Positions 1 to 5,480 of a stretch of DNA of 5,480 bases are shown here, in pieces. Location: the NCBI GenBank assembly GCA_023251005.1, contig JAHEZR010000071.1, positions 1 to 5,480 of the forward strand, in the 5' to 3' direction. How positions within the stretch are numbered: the first letter of the stretch is position 1; each line of letters opens with the position of its first letter. This DNA comes from Ignavibacteriota bacterium. Lineage in GTDB: Bacteria; Bacteroidota; UBA10030; JAHEZR01. The notes under the pieces were generated by a model. It did no database searches. It saw only the letters and a list, made by a program, of their open reading frames with translations, and was not told the DNA's origin. Made by a program: the position numbers and the translations under genes.

Positions 1-1128
1 ACCTTTAGTCGTCTCGATGTAAAGCCTTGAGAACTTATCTTGTTGTTCTTCAGTCCGATAAGGAAGAATCCCACCCCAGAACGTTGGAGAACCCCCGCCG
101 TAGTAACTGAACTCTTCAAAGATAATTGGTTTTCCGATGTTGGAATAACGAGTATTAGCGAGAAGTGCCGACAGACTTTTGTCGACATTCTCCGGAAGAT
201 CATAAGGAGTCATCGCAACGGTGAATGGATTGCCGAATGGATACCAGTGAAGGGCAACGTAATCGAGACATTGGGCCAGGACATGTGGATTGAAAGCTGT
301 GTATCGTGATGGAATGATCTCCTCGAGCGGGAAGCTGGACTGGTGAAAGCCGACGGTGATCAGATGGCGTCTATTTACTCGTCGGATGGCATCAACGGAA
401 TTTTCCAGCCATCGAAGAGCCATTTCTTCACGGAATGTTTGATAGTCGAGAAGAAATTGTGATCCGAGGAGCCTGACATTTTGTGGAATGGAGAGGCTTC
501 CTAATCGCAGCGGCTTTGGTGCGAATCTTCCCCATCGTTTCCTTAATGCCGTGGTGGAATCAAATCGTTCGCTCAGCCACCTGTTCCACAGTTTCAGTAG
601 CCGTCTACTTGACCACGGCATGAAAGGCTCGTTCACAAGATCGAATCCATAAATTGTTTCTTCATTTGCATAATAGTCTGCAAAGATTTCCCAGAACATT
701 GAGTGCGCATCGAGGTACTTGGGGTGGATGAACTGTTCGTAGCCGACGAAACCCTCTGGCGGGAGCCACGTCGGATATCCTTCCCAGAAGTCAGGACCGG
801 TGAAATTGACTCTGATGCCAGAGTGTCTTGCCATCGAGAGAAGATCGCTGCACTTATCGAGTGCCTCGGGAGAGAGTTTACCTTTTTTCGGCATGAAGGT
901 TGCCCACTGTACCCAGACGCGAATCGCATTGATGCCGAGATCTTCCATCATCCGGAAGTGCTTCTTCAACACATTGCGGTCGAACTTCTTCCACACACTT
1001 GGAGGCCAACCGGAGTGTGCATTGTAATAGTTGCACCCCATCGGGATGAATGGCTTGCCGGTAAGAGATTCTTCGAGAAACCAGTGATTAGCTGAGACAC
1101 GGATGAAATTGCGTGGTGGAGAAGGCAT
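1..1128 (-). CDS. GH5-like (clan GH-A) glycoside hydrolase, C-terminus cut by the window edge
   Basis: The reverse strand reads open from an ATG at 1128 to base 1, giving 376 residues with no stop. The protein looks like a retaining (beta/alpha)8-barrel glycosidase of clan GH-A, closest in style to GH5 'cellulase family' enzymes. Visible marks are IRVWVQW at residues 69-75 (Arg70 matches the conserved barrel Arg), the acid/base motif DLVNEPF with Glu167, an ALHWYPFGNP strand with His294 and Tyr296, and the nucleophile region KPIIFEEFSYYGG with Glu339 (Glu338 sits next to it). The start is well fixed: an in-frame TAG lies 12 bases upstream. The only purine-rich stretch, AAGGA at 1151-1155, is 22 bases away, so the ribosome signal is weak. 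The N-terminus shows no hydrophobic signal peptide, which suggests a cytoplasmic enzyme. It is the third gene of the apparent operon. The clan assignment is strong. The family (GH5, or a GH42/GH-A relative) and the substrate are not settled; a role on a rhamnose-containing oligosaccharide is inferred from context. Confidence 0.85.
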   Translation of the reverse strand, partial: MPSPPRNFIRVSANHWFLEESLTGKPFIPMGCNYYNAHSGWPPSVWKKFDRNVLKKHFRMMEDLGINAIRVWVQWATFMPKKGKLSPEALDKCSDLLSMARHSGIRVNFTGPDFWEGYPTWLPPEGFVGYEQFIHPKYLDAHSMFWEIFADYYANEETIYGFDLVNEPFMPWSSRRLLKLWNRWLSERFDSTTALRKRWGRFAPKPLRLGSLSIPQNVRLLGSQFLLDYQTFREEMALRWLENSVDAIRRVNRRHLITVGFHQSSFPLEEIIPSRYTAFNPHVLAQCLDYVALHWYPFGNPFTVAMTPYDLPENVDKSLSALLANTRYSNIGKPIIFEEFSYYGGGSPTFWGGILPYRTEEQQDKFSRLYIETTKG

Positions 1129-1164
1129 GATCGTTAGCTAGTTTGCAGGTTCCTTAGTGTACTT
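1129..1164 (-). other. Short intergenic gap, isomerase to GH5-like gene
   Basis: The 36 bases between the isomerase stop codon and the GH5-like start contain no terminator-like hairpin and no promoter that I can recognise. The 6-base palindrome TAGCTA at 1135-1140 is too short to matter. AAGGA at 1151-1155 is the only Shine-Dalgarno-like string, and its 22-base spacing is much longer than usual. The gap fits co-transcription with the gene before it. Confidence 0.6.
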
Positions 1165-2577
1165 TTAGCAGACGACGGCGAGTTCCAGCTTCAAGAGTTT
1201 TGCGAGCTTCTCGATTTTATGTGTCAAGTGTCCAACGCCGAGGGCACAATGATGCGTTGGGCCATGTTCGCACCACTTTGTCATGAACTCCGCGGGCCCC
1301 AGCGGGTACTTCAGTCGACTATTTGTGTTTCCAATCTGGAGAATAGGACCGGGAATCGATTCACCTTCTGCAGCGAGCATCTTTAATCGCCCTTGGGCTG
1401 TTTGTGTGAGACCGAGAATTGTGATGGGGCCTGTCTTTACATTGAATTCGACCGAGACGCCACGACCTCGCTTGCCGTGATACAGACCAAGGCCCCGGAG
1501 GACTGGCTTTCGGTCACTGATGGCGATGTGGCCCGGACCGTCGTGGCCCATGAGAATGAAATTCTCTTTGAAATCCATCGCGTAGAACTCGGTGTAGGAA
1601 CCTCCGGCACCGAACGAGTCCATGATGAGCATAGCCATAGCGTTCTTGGAGTCGCCCTCACCAGAGCATGGGATTCCACGTGAGGTCAGGAGTGAATTGC
1701 CGAGGATGAGTCCTGCACCAAGCCGCTCGAACTCATTGTCGTCAAGCCCTCTATAATAGTACACGAGTGCGTCGAGTGCAAAGTCCTTCGCAAGACGATC
1801 CAGCCCGCAGGCAATCTTTGCAGCAACTTGAAGCCCATCAGGCTTCACACTTTTGTCAATCCGAAAGATCTTCTTTGTCTCCTCGATCTTCGCGCGCACC
1901 TCTTTGTCCTTCACGGCGTCAACGCGCTTCCTTAGATCTTCCATCTCGAGGATTTCTGTGTGGACGCCGAGTTGTGACTGGAGCATCGTGAAGTCGCTAT
2001 ACATATCGAGCATACCGGGGTAGGTATGGCCCAGAAAGCCACATCGTGCGTAACTGAGCTTTCTCATGACGGCAGCCGCTTCTACCCAATCATGGATTTC
2101 TCCCCACGCTTTCTTGTCCTTGATGAGCATTCCACTAACAACATTGAAATCAATGCTTGCACGGGCGAAGGCGCATGAGATCTCCGGCACACAGCACGCA
2201 GAGCAATTCGCGAGCCATTCGCCTGTGTCTGTGTTGGGATAATCCAATGCAGCCGTTGGTTGAAGGTTGAAAACAAGGACTGGAACTTTTCGTCTCTGGA
2301 CTGCAGGTAAGACCTGCGAGCTCGTAGCGTACGTAGCTGTGTAGCACACGATAAGATCGACATTGTTTCGGGCGAAGAGATCGCCGGCGGCTTGTGCCTT
2401 CGGTGCTGTGTCTACAAGGCTGGCGTTCGTTACATCACCCCATTGAGCCAATTGTTCCTCCACATGTTTAAGATAGCCCAGCAGTCGTTTGTGCAACCCG
2501 GGGAATTGTGGCCAATATGCTGCCAGCCCGATTCCGAACAGGCCGACGCGTGCTCGTGGTGTTGATTTCTTGTCCAT
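1165..2577 (-). CDS. L-arabinose/L-fucose isomerase superfamily protein, AraA-like sugar isomerase
   Basis: This complete 470-residue protein is close in length to L-arabinose isomerase (about 500). The start is certain: TAA lies directly before the ATG and AAGGAGAT ends 5 bases upstream. The N-terminal part (residues 10-30, VGLFGIGLAAYWPQF) and the segment with NCSACCVPE (123-131) are Rossmann-like parts typical of the 'arabinose isomerase' relatives common in environmental bacteria. The C-terminal half carries the expected Mn-binding and catalytic set: Glu307 in SGEGD, Glu330 in SYTEFYAMDF, His345 in LMGHDGPGH, and the His442-His443 pair in PTHHCALG. By eye these align with E. coli AraA Glu306, Glu333, His350 and His450. 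No signal peptide is seen, so the protein is cytoplasmic. The family interconverts aldoses and ketoses. The real substrate is unknown, because the protein is distant from true AraA and sits beside a rhamnosidase rather than araB or araD. L-rhamnose, L-arabinose, L-fucose or a rarer sugar are all possible. A symbol such as araA would overstate the evidence. Confidence 0.88.
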   Translation of the reverse strand: MDKKSTPRARVGLFGIGLAAYWPQFPGLHKRLLGYLKHVEEQLAQWGDVTNASLVDTAPKAQAAGDLFARNNVDLIVCYTATYATSSQVLPAVQRRKVPVLVFNLQPTAALDYPNTDTGEWLANCSACCVPEISCAFARASIDFNVVSGMLIKDKKAWGEIHDWVEAAAVMRKLSYARCGFLGHTYPGMLDMYSDFTMLQSQLGVHTEILEMEDLRKRVDAVKDKEVRAKIEETKKIFRIDKSVKPDGLQVAAKIACGLDRLAKDFALDALVYYYRGLDDNEFERLGAGLILGNSLLTSRGIPCSGEGDSKNAMAMLIMDSFGAGGSYTEFYAMDFKENFILMGHDGPGHIAISDRKPVLRGLGLYHGKRGRGVSVEFNVKTGPITILGLTQTAQGRLKMLAAEGESIPGPILQIGNTNSRLKYPLGPAEFMTKWCEHGPTHHCALGVGHLTHKIEKLAKLLKLELAVVC

Positions 2578-2582
2578 TTACT

Positions 2583-2590
2583 ATCTCCTT
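2583..2590 (-). promoter_or_regulatory. Shine-Dalgarno site of the isomerase gene
   Basis: The minus strand reads AAGGAGAT, then AGTAA, then ATG. This is a near-perfect anti-16S match at 5-base spacing. It lies inside the 30-base gap after the rhamnosidase stop codon. Together with the in-frame TAA directly before the ATG it fixes the isomerase start. It is clearly stronger than the signal in front of the next gene, so the isomerase may be translated more efficiently. Confidence 0.9.
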
Positions 2591-2607
2591 GGTCTAAACC
2601 TCTTCCA

Positions 2608-5480
2608 TTAGCTCGACAAGAATTTGTATTTTCCTTCTCCTTGAATTGTGAAGATGGCAAATCCTTTTTCATCTCTGAGGCGAACAACGCCCGGTGGAAA
2701 ACTTTTGTCACTACCGTTGACAGAAACAATTCGGTGTTGGCGGAGCGAAACTGCAATTCTTGCCCTTGTCGGAATCTCAATCGACATCTCAAACATTTCA
2801 GCAGACTTCCATTCGACTGGGATGTTTCCTTTCAAAGTAGGAACAATACCCTTTGCCCACTGAAGACCAGTCGGGTGGGGATGGATGAGGATCTCTTCCC
2901 ATCCCGGCATTGCAGGTTTGACGCCGAGGATTTCCGCAGAGAGGAAATACGTTGGCGCTGCTGACCATCCGTGGCAGAAGCTCGCTGTCGGCTGCCACAT
3001 CTCCCACCACGTTGTTGCACCCCAGTCGAGCATCCGTTTCCAATGAGTGCGAATGTAACCGAGCGCTTGCTCATGGGAACCGGACTTCGCGAAAGCCGAG
3101 AGAAGGTAGAAGGAGAAATAGGGGGACCCAGCACGGACGACTTCTCTTTGAGAGTGAAGCACAGATCGGACGATCGAAGAGTATTGCTCAGCCTCAGGTA
3201 CGCCGAACACAATCGCCCACGCATTCGCTTGCTCGCTGATTTTGTCGAGCAGCTTGCCATCGATGAACGAATCTCGATAGACGGAGGCGTTTTCATCCCA
3301 GAGAATATTGTTCATTCCTGATCGGACTCGATCCGCTATCTCTCGATAATGCTTGGCCATGCCCCCGTCGTCAATGATCTCGGCCAGATCAGCAGCAGCG
3401 CGAATTGTCCCATGATAGAGTGCATTTACAGATGCAGCTTCACCACGCGTTTCGACATCCGCCCAATCGACAAAAACCCAGTAAGGGAGGCTGCGAAGAA
3501 GATGGTGCTCGCTCAGGTGTCTCTCAAAGAACTCGAGTGCACGTTTAACTGTGGGAAAAAGTTCTTTCACGAGCTCTCGATCACCTGAGAAGAAATAGTA
3601 GTCATAGAGAGAACAAATCCAGATCAGCGTGAAGGTCGGCAGAATCCCGCCCGGCCAATCTGTAGGATACACACCCCAGGTGAGGCCTTCATTGTTCTGT
3701 GACTGCGCAATCTGTCGAAGTCCCTTTCGCATGAGTTTCAAGTCGCCAAAAGCATAGTAGTCCACAAGTGCCTCTATGCGTGCATCACCCCACCATTGAC
3801 CGCGCTCACGCCAGGGACAATCGGTGTAAGCATCTTCCATATTGAGCTGGACTGTCCAGCGGCCAACCTCCCAGATTCGGTTTAGCAGCGTATCAGAACA
3901 TTCGAAGCGTCCTTGGTAATCAACAGGATAAGTAGAGAGGAGAATCGAAACGGGCCCAACCTTTAAGGGCCGCTTAAGATTTTTTACATCGATCTGCAGA
4001 TACCTGAATGCTCTTTTGTCAAAAGTCTGGAATACTTCCTTCCCAGGTTTGCAAATGTAGCGGTCTGCGTAGTGGACGCCGTCTCTGTCCGCGTTGACGA
4101 TCCCGATCTGCCCTGACGCTGGTGAGAGGACTTCTCCTTGTGGAGTCTGGAGGATCTCGCTATACCCGAGGTCAATGATCTCTCCGCTCGAAGCATCATT
4201 TATCACGATCGTCGGATATCCGCCCACTTCTTTCCCGAAGTCAATCACGGCATAGCAGCCCGCGTTTGCTCCGGGGTGAAAGACTGCTGGGGATCTTGAA
4301 TTAACGAGCCCCTGCATATTTTCAATACGTGAGTTCCTAAGCGGCGTCCTCGCCTCTCGACTCATGATCACCGAGGTGAGCATTACCTCCTGGGTCACTC
4401 CTGCTGAAATCCAGCCAACCTCTTTTCCACTTTTTCCGGCATAGCTTTTTGTGTAATCGATCTCGTGCTCTGGTGGAAAGGGGGTCTCGAACCCGGATGC
4501 AACGTTGTCGCTGTCGAACGGAGCGATGAGCCACCATGGTTTCACCTGATCGGCGTTCTTTGGGTTTTCAAGCGATTTGCTCGAGTAGATCAAGTCCTCA
4601 CTTCGATCTCCTTCAACCCGAAAATAGAAGTGCCATTGTCCCCGACCCTGGACAATCTTGGCGAGCACGGTATTCCAACCAGCGCGTAGATGGATGGGCA
4701 CAATCTCTTGATCAGGTGCGGGCCCTCGGGTCACCATGTGACTAATGACCAGTTCATCATTGATCCACAGTTTGATTGCTTCTTGACTTCCAGCATGGAT
4801 CTCGAAATCACCATCGACCGGTGACCAAACATTGGTGGCAAGGTAAGCAACCGCATTCTCGGGATTCCAAATGATGCGAAGCAAATCCACATAATGTCCG
4901 GCTTTGGCATTGCCGACTTCTCCGACGTCGATAACTTTTTCGGCTTCGAGGTGCTGTTCCATCATCGCTGGAATATCTCGTGGGACAAGATTCGGCCAGG
5001 GCTCCATCCCCGGAGGCCCGAGGACTTTTGGATGTGTCCATTGCGAGTCATCGAAATCCAACTCCTTCCATCCATCTATTTGCTTTCGCGCATCGTAAAC
5101 CTCTGGATAACCCAACTGGATGCTCATGCGAGGGAGGTTTCGCTCCCACGCTTCCGCGGGAAGGACACGCCAGGTCTCATCAGTTCCAAGAATAGTTTTC
5201 TTACCATCAATGTATTCTATCTCCGTCTCCGCAAGGAACCCACCGCGTCCAAGCATGTAGGAGAACGTCCACTCGCCGTAGTGGTGAGCTAGTGCCGCGA
5301 CGACATTTCGGCCTATCTGTAGATGTTGCGTGATCTCCCACTCGTCAAAGTATTGCCATCGACGGTCACAGCGAGCTGGGCCGCGAGCAACACGTGTTCC
5401 GTTGATGAACAGTTGGTATCGACTGTCTGCCGTGACCTTGATCGTCGAGGCTTTTATCTCGCTTTCAAGGCTGAAACGTT
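2608..5480 (-). CDS. GH78-type alpha-L-rhamnosidase, N-terminus cut by the window edge
   Basis: The reverse strand is open from the right edge to a TAA at 2608-2610, giving at least 956 residues. An ATG at 5256 exists, but the 74 residues before it are clearly homologous protein (YQLFINGTRVARGPAR, then a WTFSY strand), so the true start lies outside the window. Numbering is from the first full codon at 5478. Domains: a rhamnosidase N-terminal beta domain (about 1-190), an extra PA14/lectin-like segment (about 207-290), a second beta domain (about 345-520), the (alpha/alpha)6 catalytic barrel (about 525-870) and a C-terminal beta domain. The catalytic motif DCPWRERGQWWGD spans 553-565 (bases 3784-3822), with Asp553, Glu558 and Asp565 matching the conserved acids of GH78. 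Glu826 in TTWWEMWQP matches the general base. The family hydrolyses terminal alpha-L-rhamnosides with inversion. SFCHGWSAAP at 833-842 replaces the more usual NHYAYG-type motif, a variant that I believe occurs in a GH78 subgroup. Whether it is secreted cannot be judged without the N-terminus. It is the first visible gene of the operon. Confidence 0.93.
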   Translation of the reverse strand, partial: RFSLESEIKASTIKVTADSRYQLFINGTRVARGPARCDRRWQYFDEWEITQHLQIGRNVVAALAHHYGEWTFSYMLGRGGFLAETEIEYIDGKKTILGTDETWRVLPAEAWERNLPRMSIQLGYPEVYDARKQIDGWKELDFDDSQWTHPKVLGPPGMEPWPNLVPRDIPAMMEQHLEAEKVIDVGEVGNAKAGHYVDLLRIIWNPENAVAYLATNVWSPVDGDFEIHAGSQEAIKLWINDELVISHMVTRGPAPDQEIVPIHLRAGWNTVLAKIVQGRGQWHFYFRVEGDRSEDLIYSSKSLENPKNADQVKPWWLIAPFDSDNVASGFETPFPPEHEIDYTKSYAGKSGKEVGWISAGVTQEVMLTSVIMSREARTPLRNSRIENMQGLVNSRSPAVFHPGANAGCYAVIDFGKEVGGYPTIVINDASSGEIIDLGYSEILQTPQGEVLSPASGQIGIVNADRDGVHYADRYICKPGKEVFQTFDKRAFRYLQIDVKNLKRPLKVGPVSILLSTYPVDYQGRFECSDTLLNRIWEVGRWTVQLNMEDAYTDCPWRERGQWWGDARIEALVDYYAFGDLKLMRKGLRQIAQSQNNEGLTWGVYPTDWPGGILPTFTLIWICSLYDYYFFSGDRELVKELFPTVKRALEFFERHLSEHHLLRSLPYWVFVDWADVETRGEAASVNALYHGTIRAAADLAEIIDDGGMAKHYREIADRVRSGMNNILWDENASVYRDSFIDGKLLDKISEQANAWAIVFGVPEAEQYSSIVRSVLHSQREVVRAGSPYFSFYLLSAFAKSGSHEQALGYIRTHWKRMLDWGATTWWEMWQPTASFCHGWSAAPTYFLSAEILGVKPAMPGWEEILIHPHPTGLQWAKGIVPTLKGNIPVEWKSAEMFEMSIEIPTRARIAVSLRQHRIVSVNGSDKSFPPGVVRLRDEKGFAIFTIQGEGKYKFLSS
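4609..4860 (-). other. PA14/lectin-like beta segment within the rhamnosidase
   Basis: Fragment residues of about 207-290 of the rhamnosidase run from AYLATNVWSPVDGDFEI to GQWHFYFRVEGD. The pattern of a 'gs..a.klWiNdelv' strand, a short 'PDQEIVPIHLRAGWN' turn and an 'LAKIVQGRGQWHFYFRV' end resembles the PA14-type or carbohydrate-binding beta sandwiches often attached to glycosidases of environmental bacteria. It sits between the N-terminal rhamnosidase domain and the next beta domain. Sugar binding is inferred from this resemblance only, and the exact borders are approximate. Confidence 0.5.

Noticed and set aside
40..309. An 89-codon plus-strand frame near the left edge
   Set aside because: It is antisense to the nucleophile region of the GH5-like gene and shows no features of its own.
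703..1095. A 130-codon open frame on the plus strand
   Set aside because: It lies wholly inside the GH5-like gene on the opposite strand. Its translation has no recognisable domain, while the minus strand carries clear catalytic motifs there.
1135..1140. TAGCTA palindrome in the gap before the GH5-like gene
   Set aside because: Six bases are expected by chance, and no longer inverted repeat surrounds it.
2430..2792. A 120-codon minus-strand frame bridging the rhamnosidase end and the isomerase start
   Set aside because: It overlaps two well-supported genes in another frame and shows no family motif. The strong Shine-Dalgarno site inside it serves the isomerase.
2832..3296. A 154-codon open frame on the minus strand
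   Set aside because: It is an out-of-frame reading within the rhamnosidase coding region, with low-complexity Ser/Arg content and no homology signal.
2971..3321. A 116-codon open frame on the plus strand, with overlapping plus frames at 2641-3239
   Set aside because: These are antisense to the GH78 catalytic domain. The translations are rich in Arg and Ser and low in pattern, as expected for shadows of a real gene.
5254..5256. ATG at 5256 as the start of the rhamnosidase
   Set aside because: The frame stays open upstream to the window edge. The 74 residues before this ATG carry typical GH78 N-terminal domain sequence, such as LFINGTRVARGP, so the real start lies outside.

Overview
The window is a protein-dense stretch of bacterial DNA of balanced base composition. 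It holds three genes, all on the minus strand and read from right to left, with gaps of only 30 and 36 bases. The tight spacing and shared direction suggest one operon for the breakdown of a plant- or algal-type glycan. No promoter, terminator, RNA gene, CRISPR array, mobile element or long repeat was seen. The promoter, if any, lies beyond the right edge.

In transcription order: (1) positions 5480 to 2608 encode a large GH78-type alpha-L-rhamnosidase. Its N-terminus is cut off by the right edge. An extra beta-rich, PA14/lectin-like segment appears to be built into its N-terminal half. (2) Positions 2577 to 1165 encode a complete 470-residue protein of the L-arabinose/L-fucose isomerase superfamily. 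The Glu, Glu, His, His set expected for sugar isomerisation looks intact, and a strong Shine-Dalgarno sequence precedes the gene. (3) Positions 1128 to 1 encode a clan GH-A (GH5-like) glycoside hydrolase with both catalytic glutamates visible. Its C-terminus is cut off by the left edge.

The working model is inference. The rhamnosidase removes terminal L-rhamnose or a similar sugar, the GH5-like enzyme cleaves another bond of the same substrate, and the isomerase converts a released aldose to a ketose. The isomerase is not of the RhaA (L-rhamnose isomerase) family that would be expected beside a rhamnosidase, so its substrate is the main open question.

The host cannot be named with confidence. 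Protein style (a GH78 enzyme with an SxCHGWSAxP-type motif and an AraA-like isomerase with an NCSACCVPE segment) recalls environmental polysaccharide degraders such as Acidobacteria, Planctomycetes/Verrucomicrobia or related uncultured phyla. This is an impression, not a measurement.
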